Assembly: GCF_001544975.2 (NCBI RefSeq)
Contig: NZ_FCOG02000005.1
Span: forward strand, 1 to 64,000
Direction: 5' to 3'
Source of the DNA: Caballeronia arationis
Lineage (GTDB): Bacteria; Pseudomonadota; Gammaproteobacteria; Burkholderiales; Burkholderiaceae
DNA: 64,000 bases
Within the stretch, counting starts at the first letter, position 1; each line of letters starts with the position of its first letter. The notes beneath the pieces are model-generated. The model was not told the origin of the DNA, made no database searches, and was given only the letters and a program-made list of their open reading frames with translations. Shown here piece after piece: positions 19,763 through 28,856 of this stretch. The position numbers and the translations under genes are program-made.

Positions 19763-20644
19763 TCATTGCGTGGCAAAAAACCTCTGTACGATCCACCCGC
19801 CGAATACATTCACGGCGAGCCCCGCCATGACGAGAGCCGCGCCGGCGATCTGCATCGGTGTCAAGGCCTCCCCAAGCAGGACGGCCGCCGAAGCGAGCCC
19901 GATGATCGGCACGAGCAGCGAAAACGGCGCGACCTGGCTCGCCGGATATCGCGCTAGCAACTTGCCCCAAAGGCTATAACCGATCAGCGTGGCAACAAAC
20001 GCGAGATACGCAATCGCAAACACCGACAGCGCCGGAATCGACCGCAGACTCGCCTCGATACGATGAGGCCCCTCGAACACCAGCGACAGCGCAAGAAAAG
20101 GCAACGGCGGAATCAGGCTCGCCCACACGACGAGCGACACCAGATCGACCCGCCCCATCCGCTTCGTGACGACGTTCCCGAGCGCCCACATCGCGGCTGC
20201 GACGAGCGTCAGTGCAAAGCCGGCGAAGGTCGTCGCGTGGCCGCCCTGCAAGCCGATCAGCGCGAGTCCGCCCGCCGCAATGACGAGCCCGACGAGATTC
20301 GCCGCCCGAATGCGCTCGCGAAGGAACATCGCCGCAAAGATCAGCGTGAAGAACGCCTGCGCCTGGAGCACCAGCGATGCAAGCCCCGCCGGCATGCCGA
20401 CATACATCGCGTAGAAAAGAAACGCGAACTGCCCTAGCGATATGGATAGACCGTAAGCGAACAGCCAGCGCAGCGGCACGCTGGGCCGCTTGACGAAGAA
20501 CACCGCGGGAAACGCCGCGAGCGTGAAGCGCAGCGCGCCGAGCAGCATCGGCGGGACACCGTGCAGTCCCACCTTGATCACGACGAAATTCACGCCCCAC
20601 GCGAGAATGACGACAAAAGCGAGCAGCAAATCCTTGGGCGACAT
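19763..20644 (-). CDS. EamA/DMT-family transporter
   Basis: A 293-residue ten-helix drug/metabolite exporter with two EamA repeats (about residues 5-135 and 148-285). The substrate is unknown; related proteins export amino acids or their derivatives. ATG 20644 (MSPKDLLLAFVVILAWG) puts the first helix at the usual place; the upstream in-frame extension is not hydrophobic and not conserved in pattern. Confidence 0.88.
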   Translation of the reverse strand: MSPKDLLLAFVVILAWGVNFVVIKVGLHGVPPMLLGALRFTLAAFPAVFFVKRPSVPLRWLFAYGLSISLGQFAFLFYAMYVGMPAGLASLVLQAQAFFTLIFAAMFLRERIRAANLVGLVIAAGGLALIGLQGGHATTFAGFALTLVAAAMWALGNVVTKRMGRVDLVSLVVWASLIPPLPFLALSLVFEGPHRIEASLRSIPALSVFAIAYLAFVATLIGYSLWGKLLARYPASQVAPFSLLVPIIGLASAAVLLGEALTPMQIAGAALVMAGLAVNVFGGWIVQRFFATQ

Positions 20645-20788
20645 CCCGGCTCCGTTGTTGGCCTTGTTGTCGGGCCTTGTTGCGCAAACGGGCAGTTTAG
20701 CGGAGGACTTTGCAGCGAGTCTGTAAAAATGCGGTGGGGAAAGAACGCGATGGACCGGTCCGGTCGCGAACATCCATCGCGTATCCGC

Positions 20789-21064
20789 TTACTTGCCCTG
20801 GCCGTTTTCGGTGCCGGCGGCACCGCCGGCCGTCGTCTGGTCCGGGGTCTTCTTGCCGGTCGAAGGCGCATGGCTGCTTGTGTGATGATGCTTCGACTTG
20901 TGCTTCGAAGGCGCCATCGTCCCCGAGGACATGTTGTCCTGCATCGGCGATGCGGTCGGCGCGGCCGTCGCATTCGACGAGTTGCCCGACGACGTCTGCG
21001 CGATCGCGCCGGTAGCTGCAAAAAGTCCTGCGGTACTGGCGATCAAAAGCTTGCTCTTGCTCAT
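20789..21064 (-). CDS. small secreted Ser/Thr/His-rich protein
   Basis: A 91-residue protein with a clear signal peptide (MSKSKLLIASTAGLFAATG, cleavage likely after AIA at residue 22). The mature part is low-complexity: Ser, Thr, Ala and Gly with a Lys/His cluster HKSKHHHTSSH. I recognise no domain. A His cluster can bind metal, but that is only a possibility. AGGAGT lies upstream of the ATG. Similar short secreted low-complexity proteins are common and unstudied in Burkholderiaceae. Confidence 0.65.
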   Translation of the reverse strand: MSKSKLLIASTAGLFAATGAIAQTSSGNSSNATAAPTASPMQDNMSSGTMAPSKHKSKHHHTSSHAPSTGKKTPDQTTAGGAAGTENGQGK

Positions 21065-21288
21065 TGTCAGACTCCTATCAAAGTTGCGCGAGACTCACTC
21101 GAAGCTCACGGTGACTGCCGTCAATGACCGAAACCCGGTTGCAGGACGGCCCGGCCAAACGCGGCACGTTCCGCACGGCACGCGCCGCCACGAAAACCGC
21201 GATGACTGCCCGTCGTCGGGACGAACGCTGCGCCGCCCCGGTTCGGCCAGTAGAATCGGCAGTTCCAGGACTCCTCGCGGCGGACCCC

Positions 21289-22188
21289 ATGTCTTCGGCC
21301 ATCCACGTCTCTCTCAAGCCGCATCAACATGATGTCGGCGGCCTCACCGTGCGGCGCGTGCTGCCTGCGCTCGCCGTGCGGACCGTCGGCCCGTTCATCT
21401 TCTTCGACCACATCGGACCCGCAACGCTCGTGCCCGGCGCGGGCCTCGACGTGCGCCCGCATCCGCATATCGGGCTTGCCACCGTCACCTATCTGTTCGA
21501 CGGCGCGATCATGCATCGCGACAGCGTCGGCTCGGTGCAGAAGATCGTCCCCGGCGATGTCAACTGGATGACAGCCGGGCGCGGCATCGTCCATTCGGAA
21601 CGCACGCCCGACGAGGAGCGCGCGTCCGGCCAGTCGATGCACGGCGTCCAGACGTGGGTCGCGCTGCCGGTCGCGAGCGAGGACATCGAGCCGTCGTTCG
21701 AGCATCATCCGGGCGCGACGCTGCCGCAGATCGAGCGCGACGGCGTGACGTTGCGCGTGATCGCGGGCAGCGCGTTCGGCGAGACGGCGCCGACCAGAAC
21801 GTTCTCGCCGACGCTCTACGTCGCCGCGCACTTCGCCGCCGACGGCGAGATCACGCTCGACACCGAACACGAGGAACGCGGCGTCTATCTGGTCGAAGGC
21901 GACCTGTCGATCGACGGCACGCCGGTCGCCGAATGCGAGATGGCGGTGCTGACACCGGGCGCAAGCGTGACGCTCGCGAGCGCGAACGGCGCCATCGCGA
22001 TGCTGCTCGGCGGCGCGCCGCTCGACGGCAAGCGGTTTATCGAATGGAATTTCGTGTCGAGTTCGCGTGAGAAGATCGAGGCCGCCAGGCTCGCGTGGAG
22101 CGAACAGAAGATGGGCCACGTGCCCGGCGAAACCGAGTTCATCTCGCTGCCGCCGCCGCGCCGCGAGAACAAGGCGCCGGAGGCTTGA
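21289..22188 (+). CDS. pirin family protein
   Basis: A 299-residue two-domain cupin of the pirin family. The metal site is visible in the N-terminal cupin: RPHPHIGLATVTYLF and GIVHSER motifs supply three His and a Glu. Some bacterial pirins act as quercetin dioxygenases or bind enzymes, but the role here is unknown. ATG 21289 (MSSAIHVSLKPHQHDVGG) fits family length; the frame is open further upstream without homology. Confidence 0.9.
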   Translation: MSSAIHVSLKPHQHDVGGLTVRRVLPALAVRTVGPFIFFDHIGPATLVPGAGLDVRPHPHIGLATVTYLFDGAIMHRDSVGSVQKIVPGDVNWMTAGRGIVHSERTPDEERASGQSMHGVQTWVALPVASEDIEPSFEHHPGATLPQIERDGVTLRVIAGSAFGETAPTRTFSPTLYVAAHFAADGEITLDTEHEERGVYLVEGDLSIDGTPVAECEMAVLTPGASVTLASANGAIAMLLGGAPLDGKRFIEWNFVSSSREKIEAARLAWSEQKMGHVPGETEFISLPPPRRENKAPEA

Positions 22189-22274
22189 TTCAGTATCGGC
22201 GGCACATGAGTTGACAATTGCGCAACGCGCCCCAATATGAGCGCCAATCAAAGCGCAAAGGAAAGGAGAACATC

Positions 22275-23123
22275 ATGGATACGACGCTGGCAACTTTCGA
22301 AAACGACGTGATCGCGGCCTCGATGCTTGCGCCGGTGCTCGTCGATTTCTGGGCCCCGTGGTGCGGCCCGTGCAAGACGCTCGGGCCGATGCTCGAACGG
22401 CTCGAAGCCGAAGGCGCGGGCAAGTGGAAGCTCGTGAAGGTGAACGTCGACGAGAACCAGGAACTTGCCGGCCACTTTCAGGTGCGCAGCATTCCGCACG
22501 TCATCGCGTTCGCGGACGGCCATGCGGTCGACCAGTTCGTCGGCGTGCTGCCGGAAGGTCAGTTGCGCGCGTTCCTCGACAAGCTGGTGCCGGACGGCGC
22601 CGATGCCGAGCGCCGCGCCGCGCACAGCGCGTGGGCCGCGGGCGACAAGGCCGGCGCGATCGACCTGATCAAGGCGGCGCTCGCGATGGACCCCGGCTAC
22701 GACGACGCGCGTCTCGACCTGATCGAGTGGCTCCTCGCCGAGCGCCGCACCGACGAGGCGCGCGAAGAAGACAAGCTGCTCTCGCCGAAGACGACGCAAG
22801 GCATCGACGCGCGCTACAACGCGCTGAAGACCGAGCTGGACGCCGCCGACGCCGCAGCCGCCCTGCCGCCCGCCGACGCGCTGATCGAAGCCGTGGAAAA
22901 GAATCCGGAGGACCTCGACGCGCGCTTCGCGCTCGCGAACCGGCTGATCGCCGGGCGCGACTATGCCGGCGCGCTGGAACATCTGTTCGCGATCGTCCAG
23001 CGCGACCGCGGCTTCATGGACGATGTCGGCCGCAAGACGATGCTGTCGGTTTTCGACCTCGCCGCTCATCAGCCAGAACTGGTCGCGCAATGGCGGCGCA
23101 AATTGAGCGCGGCTCTCAATTAA
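22275..23123 (+). CDS. cnoX: CnoX-like thioredoxin with TPR domain
   Basis: A 282-residue protein with an N-terminal thioredoxin fold (about 1-110) and C-terminal TPR-like repeats (about 115-280), the architecture of E. coli CnoX (YbbN), a holdase that works with GroEL and DnaK under oxidative stress. Unlike E. coli CnoX, which lacks the normal redox pair, this copy keeps WCGPC (Cys30/Cys33), so it may be redox active. AAAGGAG precedes the ATG. The role is inferred from architecture. Confidence 0.87.
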   Translation: MDTTLATFENDVIAASMLAPVLVDFWAPWCGPCKTLGPMLERLEAEGAGKWKLVKVNVDENQELAGHFQVRSIPHVIAFADGHAVDQFVGVLPEGQLRAFLDKLVPDGADAERRAAHSAWAAGDKAGAIDLIKAALAMDPGYDDARLDLIEWLLAERRTDEAREEDKLLSPKTTQGIDARYNALKTELDAADAAAALPPADALIEAVEKNPEDLDARFALANRLIAGRDYAGALEHLFAIVQRDRGFMDDVGRKTMLSVFDLAAHQPELVAQWRRKLSAALN

Positions 23124-23128
23124 TGCAC

Positions 23129-23170
23129 GCCCGATAAAAAGCTTTCAGCTTCATTCATTCGGGCTTTTTA
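23129..23170 (+). terminator. first terminator after cnoX
   Basis: GCCCGA / TCGGGC (23129-23134 with 23159-23164) encloses a 24-base loop that itself contains AAGCTTTCAGCTT, and is followed by TTTTTAAAA. The U-tract is clear. Confidence 0.6.
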
Positions 23171-23177
23171 AAATAAC

Positions 23178-23205
23178 AACGGCCGGCTTTCACAAGCTGG
23201 CCGTT
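23178..23205. terminator. second terminator, shared by cnoX and tcdA
   Basis: AACGGCCGGCTT / AAGCTGGCCGTT (23178-23189 with 23194-23205), 12 bp with one G-T wobble and a TCAC loop, is followed by TTTATTA. It lies between two convergent genes. Confidence 0.75.
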
Positions 23206-23221
23206 TTTATTACGCCCGGTT

Positions 23222-24085
23222 TTAAGCCCGCTTTGCCAGATCGCGCAATACGTAGGCGACGGCCGCAAACCCGAAACTCGCTGTCACGCAGACGCTCGAT
23301 CCGAATCCCGCGCAGTTCAGGCCGACGGGTCCGGCATAGCCCGGCGCGGTTTCGAGGTGCTCGGCGTCCTCGCCGATATCGCAGGCGGGCGCTTCCGGGT
23401 AGATCAACGGCTCGTCGGAATAGACCGCGTTCACCCTGAACTTCGACTTCGACCCGCGCGGAAAGCCGTGCAGCTTGCGCAACTGGCCGCGCACCTTCGA
23501 GAGCAGCGGGTCCTGGATCGTCTGCGCGAGGTCGTCGATGCGAATCCGCGTCGGGTCGAGCTGGCCGCCCGCGCCACCTACCGTGATGAGCGGCTGCCGG
23601 CGCTCGACGCACCACGCGATCAGCGCGGTCTTGGTGCGCACGCTGTCGATCGCGTCGATCACGAAGTCGAAGCCGCCGCCGAGCACCGCGTCGAAATTCG
23701 ACGGCTCCACGAAATCCTCGACCTGCCGGACGTCGCACGCCGGATCGATCGCGCGGATGCGCTCGGCCATCGCGGTCACTTTCGCCTTGCCGTAGTTGCC
23801 GTCGAGCGCGTGGATCTGCCGGTTGGTGTTGCTTTCCGCGACGTTGTCGAGGTCGATCAGCGTTATGCACCCGACGGCGCTCCGCGCGAGCGCTTCCGCC
23901 GCCCACGAGCCGACACCGCCAATGCCGATCACCGCGACGTGCGCGCGTTCGAACGCGGCCAGCGCGGGGGCGCCGTACAGCCGCGCGATGCCGCCGAAAC
24001 GCCGCGCACGGTCGGCCTGCGCTTCGGCGTCCCCGGCAGGAATGGGCGTGGCAGGGTTAAGATTGGAATCGGATGGCGCGGTCAT
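23222..24085 (-). CDS. tcdA: tRNA threonylcarbamoyladenosine dehydratase
   Basis: A 287-residue E1-like (ThiF superfamily) ATPase. TcdA (CsdL) cyclises t6A37 of tRNA to ct6A with ATP. The nucleotide-binding motif IGIGGVGSWAAEALAR, the LIDLDNVAESNTNRQ segment and DAIDSVRTK are visible. It complements tsaE, which makes t6A in the same window. Confidence 0.92.
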   Translation of the reverse strand: MTAPSDSNLNPATPIPAGDAEAQADRARRFGGIARLYGAPALAAFERAHVAVIGIGGVGSWAAEALARSAVGCITLIDLDNVAESNTNRQIHALDGNYGKAKVTAMAERIRAIDPACDVRQVEDFVEPSNFDAVLGGGFDFVIDAIDSVRTKTALIAWCVERRQPLITVGGAGGQLDPTRIRIDDLAQTIQDPLLSKVRGQLRKLHGFPRGSKSKFRVNAVYSDEPLIYPEAPACDIGEDAEHLETAPGYAGPVGLNCAGFGSSVCVTASFGFAAVAYVLRDLAKRA

Positions 24086-24164
24086 GTGATGTCGGAAGCA
24101 GTGGCGGGCAGCGCGTTCAAACCGCGCAAAGCATTATCTGCAGGTTTTTATCGGATTGCGTATT

Positions 24165-24216
24165 CTGCCTCATCGCGCTGCCTCATCGCGCTGCCCTGAC
24201 GCGCTGCCTTATCGCG
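24165..24216. repeat. four tandem 13-bp repeats
   Basis: Four units in a row: CTGCCTCATCGCG twice exactly (24165-24177, 24178-24190), then CTGCCCTGACGCG and CTGCCTTATCGCG. They lie between divergent tcdA and pdxH (24086-24368), where nothing else is recognisable. A length that varies between strains or a protein-binding array are both possible. Confidence 0.85.
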
Positions 24217-24368
24217 GATTCGCGGACGGAGAACGGCGCGCCATTCGTACATTGACGCCAGATTTACGCCGGGCTTTGACCGCGCGACAATGCTCGCATG
24301 GGGATGTAATCGGGGCACGAATTTCCGGCCTTGGCTATACTGATGCGACTGTAGCGTTTGCATAAAAC

Positions 24369-25010
24369 ATGACGACTCTCGCCGATCTTCGTAAGAGCTA
24401 TACCCTCGGATCGCTCGACGCTGCCGATGTCGATCCGAATCCGGTTCGCCAGTTCGAGACGTGGTTCGCCGAGGCGCTCGACGCCAAACTGCCCGAACCG
24501 AACACCATGACGCTCGCCACCGTCGACGAGCGTGGCCGGCCGTCGGCGCGCATCGTCCTGATCAAGGGCGTCGACGAGCGCGGGTTTGTCTTCTTCACGA
24601 ATTATGAAAGCCGCAAGGGCCGCGAGCTCTCCGCCAACTCCGCCGCGAGCCTCCTCTTCTACTGGATCGAACTCGAGCGCCAGGTGCGCATCGAGGGCTC
24701 CGTCGTCAAGACGAGCGCCGAAGAAAGCGACGCGTACTTCGCGTCGCGGCCGCTCGGGTCGCGCATCGGTGCGTGGGCGTCGGAGCAGAGTCAGGTGCTC
24801 GAAAGCCGTGCGGCGCTCGAGGCCCGTGAGCGCGAAGTGATCGCGCAATACGGCGACAGCCCGCCGCGCCCTCCGCGCTGGGGCGGCTACCGGCTCGTGC
24901 CCGACACCATCGAATTCTGGCAAGGCCGTCCTTCACGGTTGCACGACCGCATCGTGTACCGGCGCGAAGACACGGGCAGCGATTGGAGCATCGTCAGGCT
25001 CGCGCCTTGA
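24369..25010 (+). CDS. pdxH: pyridoxine/pyridoxamine 5'-phosphate oxidase
   Basis: A 213-residue FMN enzyme making pyridoxal 5'-phosphate from PNP or PMP. The FMN-binding [20 protein letters not shown], the [14 protein letters not shown] block and the C-terminal [11 protein letters not shown] signature are all present at normal spacing. PLP produced here is the cofactor for glyA, kynU, gadB and aspD in this window. Confidence 0.97.
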   Translation: MTTLADLRKSYTLGSLDAADVDPNPVRQFETWFAEALDAKLPEPNTMTLATVDERGRPSARIVLIKGVDERGFVFFTNYESRKGRELSANSAASLLFYWIELERQVRIEGSVVKTSAEESDAYFASRPLGSRIGAWASEQSQVLESRAALEAREREVIAQYGDSPPRPPRWGGYRLVPDTIEFWQGRPSRLHDRIVYRREDTGSDWSIVRLAP

Positions 25011-25210
25011 ACCGGCTTTCGCCGGTCAGGCGCGCGCGAGCGTTGCATCGCCCCCGGTCCATCGCGGACCATGCAGTTTCATGCGCACCGCAGCGTAACA
25101 GTGGCGGCGCGCGTGACCCGTTGGTCGTTCACGGAGTGTAGAAGCAGAAGTCAGGACGAACTGAAGATGCGAGCCTTCCCTTAATTTCATCTAAGCGCGG
25201 AGAAACAAGC

Positions 25211-26425
25211 ATGTTCTCGGAGAAGAAGCTGACGCAGTGGGTGCAGGACGTTCGGGACCGGGCCAACCTGCCCGCGCGTCTGGTGTTGTGGGACGGACAG
25301 CAGCATGACTTCGGCAGTTTCGCCGCGCCGCAGGTCACGCTGCACGTGAAGAGCGCCACCGCGCTGCCCTATCTGCTCGAACCTAGCCTCGACAATCTCG
25401 GCGAAGCCTACGTGAAAGGCAAGATCGACATCGAAGGCAAGCTGTCGGACATCATCAACATCGGCTACTCGCTCGCGACGAGCACCGTCACCAGCGCGAG
25501 CAAGCTGGCGCGCGTGCGACGCTACTTCACCCATTCGAAATTGTCGGACAGAAAGGCGATCCAGTATCACTACGACGTCTCCAACGACTTCTACCAGCTC
25601 TGGCTCGACCGCAACATGGTCTACTCGTGCGCGTACTTCGAGAACGGCGACGAAGACATCGATACCGCGCAGTTGAAGAAGATCGACCACATCCTCACCA
25701 AGATCCAGTTGCAGCCCGGCCAGCTCCTGCTCGATATCGGCTGCGGCTGGGGCGCGCTCGTGATCCGCGCGGCGCAGAAGTTCGGTGCGAAGTGCGTCGG
25801 CGTGACGCTCTCGCAGAACCAGTTCGATCTCGCGACGAAACGCGTGAAGGACGCCGGCCTCGAAGGCCAGGTCGAAATCCGCCTGCAGGACTATCGCGAC
25901 ATCGACGGCCAGTTCGACCGCATCACGAGCGTCGGCATGTTCGAGCACGTCGGGCGCAAGAACCTGCCGGTGTATTTCCGCAAGGTCTGCGACCTCCTGA
26001 CCGACGACGGCGTCGCGATGAACCACGGCATCACGTCGACGGATTCCGACAGCGGCGAAACCGCCTACGGCGCCGGCGAATTCATCGACCGCTACGTGTT
26101 CCCCGACGGCGAGCTTCCGCACATCGGACTCGCGCTCGAGTCGCTACAGCGCGGCGGACTGGAGGCGATCGACGTCGAAAGCTTGCGACGCCATTACGCG
26201 CGCACGCTCGACGCCTGGGCGGAGCGCTTCGAGTCGAATGCGGAACAGGCAAAGCAACTCGTCGACGACGAGAAATTCCGCATCTGGCGCGTGTATCTCG
26301 CGGGCTGCGCGTACGCGTTCGAGAACGACGACGTGTCGATCTACCAGATCGTGTGCCGCAAGGCGGGGCGCAGCGCGACGACGCTGCCGTGGTCGCGCGG
26401 CTACATGTACGAGAAGGCGCTCTGA
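25211..26425 (+). CDS. cfa: cyclopropane-fatty-acyl-phospholipid synthase
   Basis: A 404-residue SAM-dependent methyltransferase that adds a methylene bridge to unsaturated acyl chains of membrane phospholipids, typically for acid and stationary-phase tolerance. The substrate-binding N-terminal domain (about 1-100) precedes the Rossmann domain with LLDIGCGWGALVI and VTLSQNQF; YDVSNDFYQLWLD is the family signature. GGAG lies eight bases before the ATG. No RpoS-type promoter could be assigned. Confidence 0.95.
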   Translation: MFSEKKLTQWVQDVRDRANLPARLVLWDGQQHDFGSFAAPQVTLHVKSATALPYLLEPSLDNLGEAYVKGKIDIEGKLSDIINIGYSLATSTVTSASKLARVRRYFTHSKLSDRKAIQYHYDVSNDFYQLWLDRNMVYSCAYFENGDEDIDTAQLKKIDHILTKIQLQPGQLLLDIGCGWGALVIRAAQKFGAKCVGVTLSQNQFDLATKRVKDAGLEGQVEIRLQDYRDIDGQFDRITSVGMFEHVGRKNLPVYFRKVCDLLTDDGVAMNHGITSTDSDSGETAYGAGEFIDRYVFPDGELPHIGLALESLQRGGLEAIDVESLRRHYARTLDAWAERFESNAEQAKQLVDDEKFRIWRVYLAGCAYAFENDDVSIYQIVCRKAGRSATTLPWSRGYMYEKAL

Positions 26426-27492
26426 ACAGGCCGGTCGAAGGGCTCGCGCCCGAGGAGCAAGGCGACCTGTTCGGCGAGCCAGCCGCTGCCGAACCCCCGC
26501 CGACGACGACCTCGCCTCGCAAGCCGCGCGGCGTGCTGCCCGCGACCGTCCCACCCGAGCTCGACGCGCTGTCGCGACGCGTTCCAGCCGCCGTGCATCT
26601 GGGCACGTCGACGTGGTCGTTTCCGGGCTGGCGCGACATCGTCTACGGCGACGATTACTCGAACACCAGACTTTCCCGCGACGGCCTGAACGCTTACGGC
26701 GCGCATCCGCTGCTGAAATGCGTGTCGATCGACCGGTCGTTCTATGCGCCGCTCTCGCTCGCGGAATACGCGCGCTACGGCAGCCAGGTGCCCGAGCATT
26801 TCCGCTTTATCGTGAAGGCGCCCGCCTCCGTCACCGACGCCGTGTTGCGCGGCGAACGCGGCGCGCCCGCCGGCGACAATCCGGCGTTCCTGAACGCGCA
26901 GATCGCCATCGACGAATTCGTGCGGCCGTGCATCGACGGGCTCGGCGCGAAAGCCGGCGCGCTCGTGTTCCAGTTCTCGCCGCTGCCCGACGCGATGATC
27001 GTCGAGCCGTCGCTTTTCATCGACCGGCTCGCCGCGTTCATGCGCGCGCTGCCGCCGCTCGAAGGCGAAAGCCGCTACGCGGTGGAACTGCGCGACGCCG
27101 TCATGCTGACGCCGCGCTTCATCCGCGCGCTGCGCGACGCGAACGTGCGCTACTGCATCGGCGTGCATGCGCGCATGTCCGACACGTGGCGCCAGGCGAA
27201 GGCGCTTGCGCTGCTCGACGAAAACGAACTGGGGCCATTGATCGTCCGCTGGAGCCTGCACAGCGGCTTCAGGTACGAGCAGGCGAAGTCGAAGTACGAG
27301 CCGTTCGACAAGCTCGTAGACGAAGACCCGGACACGCGCCGCGCGCTGGCCGAATTGGCCGCGCGCTATGTGTTCGCGGGCCAGCCGGTCGTGATCGCGG
27401 TGAACAACAAGGCGGAAGGCTCGGCGCCGCTCACCTGCTTCAAGCTGGCGCACGAGATCGCGCTCGCATGCGAAGAGCGGCGCGAAAAATAA
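26422..27492 (+). CDS. DUF72 family protein (non-standard start)
   Basis: A DUF72 (YecE-like) TIM-barrel-type protein of about 356 residues; conserved pieces are HLGTSTWSFPGWRD, FRFIVKAPASVTD, VFQFSPLP and the C-terminal YVFAGQPVVIAVNNK. Function of the family is unknown. No ATG lies at the expected start: the codon overlapping the cfa stop is CTG (26422-26424, in CTGA), with AGAAGG five bases upstream. Coding-like sequence (EEQGDLFGEP) lies before the first later GTG at 26533. CTG may be the start, or GTG 26353, 26389 or 26533 may serve. Confidence 0.8.
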   Translation: MNRPVEGLAPEEQGDLFGEPAAAEPPPTTTSPRKPRGVLPATVPPELDALSRRVPAAVHLGTSTWSFPGWRDIVYGDDYSNTRLSRDGLNAYGAHPLLKCVSIDRSFYAPLSLAEYARYGSQVPEHFRFIVKAPASVTDAVLRGERGAPAGDNPAFLNAQIAIDEFVRPCIDGLGAKAGALVFQFSPLPDAMIVEPSLFIDRLAAFMRALPPLEGESRYAVELRDAVMLTPRFIRALRDANVRYCIGVHARMSDTWRQAKALALLDENELGPLIVRWSLHSGFRYEQAKSKYEPFDKLVDEDPDTRRALAELAARYVFAGQPVVIAVNNKAEGSAPLTCFKLAHEIALACEERREK

Positions 27493-27495
27493 AAA

Positions 27496-27515
27496 ACGGC
27501 GCCGAGTGGCGCCGT
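27496..27515 (-). terminator. terminator after msrA
   Basis: ACGGCGCC / GGCGCCGT (27496-27503 with 27508-27515) with loop GAGT is followed, on the minus strand, by a T-rich run (TTTTTATTTTT) that overlaps the end of the DUF72 gene. Confidence 0.8.
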
Positions 27516-27526
27516 CGAAGAGTACA

Positions 27527-28096
27527 TCAGCGTTTGAGCCGGCTCGCGAACTTCTGCCGGAACTTCGCGACCTTCGGCGCGATCACGAACGAGCAGTAGC
27601 CCTGGTTCGGATGCTGCGCGAAGTAGTTCTGGTGGTAGGCCTCGGCGGGAAAGTAGTTGCCGTCGAGCGGCGTCACTTCGGTCACGATCTTGCCGTCGTA
27701 GACGTCCTCGCGCTGCAGTTCGTCGATCACTTCCTGCGCGATGCTGCGCTGCTCGTCCGATTCCGTGAATACGGCCGACCGGTACTGCGTGCCGACATCG
27801 TTGCCCTGCCGGTTGAGCTGCGTCGGATCGTGCGTCGCGAAAAAGATTTCGAGCACTTCGCGATAGCCGATCACCGACGGATCGAACTCCACTTTCACCA
27901 CTTCGGCGTGACCGGTGTTGCCGTCGCAGACCTGCTCGTAGGACGGATTCTGCACCCGGCCGCCCGCGTAGCCCGATTCCACCGACAACACGCCCTCGAC
28001 GCCGAGAAACACCGCCTCCGTGCACCAGAAGCAACCACCGCCGACGGTCGCCGTCTCGCGCGAGGAGGGCTGATTCTGCTGGTTTTGCTCAGTCAT
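27527..28096 (-). CDS. msrA: peptide-methionine (S)-S-oxide reductase
   Basis: A 189-residue MsrA repairing the S epimer of methionine sulfoxide in proteins. The catalytic motif GCFWC (Cys22 nucleophile) and GYAGG, TGHAEVV and HYQQYF-like (HQNYFAQHPNQGYC) segments are intact. No signal peptide, so cytoplasmic. Confidence 0.95.
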   Translation of the reverse strand: MTEQNQQNQPSSRETATVGGGCFWCTEAVFLGVEGVLSVESGYAGGRVQNPSYEQVCDGNTGHAEVVKVEFDPSVIGYREVLEIFFATHDPTQLNRQGNDVGTQYRSAVFTESDEQRSIAQEVIDELQREDVYDGKIVTEVTPLDGNYFPAEAYHQNYFAQHPNQGYCSFVIAPKVAKFRQKFASRLKR

Positions 28097-28337
28097 GGTT
28101 CGCTCCGGTTTGTGCGCATCGCTGACTTATATGGGTGCGCGAACTGAGTCCTCAACCCGGCGAGCTTACTGTCTTTTCAAAAGCCACGCCGGCGACGCGG
28201 ACTTGAAAAGCCGCTGCAAAGGCGATTCCGCTAGAATCCAGACAATTCCGAAATTTCTTTACATGACTTTTGAAAAAGTCCTTCCGTCTCCAGCGCGACA
28301 AGCGGCCGGTCCGGTTGTACACGACACAGTTGCCCCG

Positions 28338-28850
28338 ATGAAACGCGCCAAATCCCCGAATTTCGATCACCCCGCCTTCCGCGACGCACTGAGCCAGTTC
28401 GCGACGGGCGTCACGGTCATCACGACGCGCTCGTCGTCCGGCCAGCTGATCGGCATCACTGCAAGCTCGTTCAATTCCGTGTCGCTCGATCCGCCGCTCG
28501 TGTTGTGGAGCCTCGCGACCAAATCGGCGTCGATGCCGGTGTTCCAGTCGAACAGTCACTACGTGGTCAACGTGCTGGCGGCATCCCAGATCGACTTGTG
28601 CAAGCGCTTCGCCACGGTCAAGGGCGACCGTTTCGCGGGCGTCTCGCACGCGGCCGGCGACACCGGCATGCCAGTGCTCGACGGCGCGCTCGCGTGGTTC
28701 GAATGCCATAACCGCAGCCGCTATCAGGAAGGCGACCACGTGATTTTCGTCGGCGAAGTGGAGCGCTGCGGCGTGCACGAGAACGCAAAGGACATCGCCC
28801 CGCTGGTCTTCCAGGCGGGGGAGTTCCACACGATCAAGACGATCGGCTGA
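28338..28850 (+). CDS. flavin reductase domain protein
   Basis: A 170-residue flavin reductase-like (FMN-binding split barrel) protein; AFRDALSQFATGVTVITTR and GITASSFNSVSLDPPLVLWSL are the characteristic blocks. Members supply reduced flavin to two-component monooxygenases or reduce flavin directly. No oxygenase partner is adjacent, so the substrate is open. The start is uncertain: ATG 28338 gives the family length, ATG 28263 adds 25 residues; neither has a good ribosome site. Confidence 0.8.
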   Translation: MKRAKSPNFDHPAFRDALSQFATGVTVITTRSSSGQLIGITASSFNSVSLDPPLVLWSLATKSASMPVFQSNSHYVVNVLAASQIDLCKRFATVKGDRFAGVSHAAGDTGMPVLDGALAWFECHNRSRYQEGDHVIFVGEVERCGVHENAKDIAPLVFQAGEFHTIKTIG

Positions 28851-28856
28851 TCCTGA

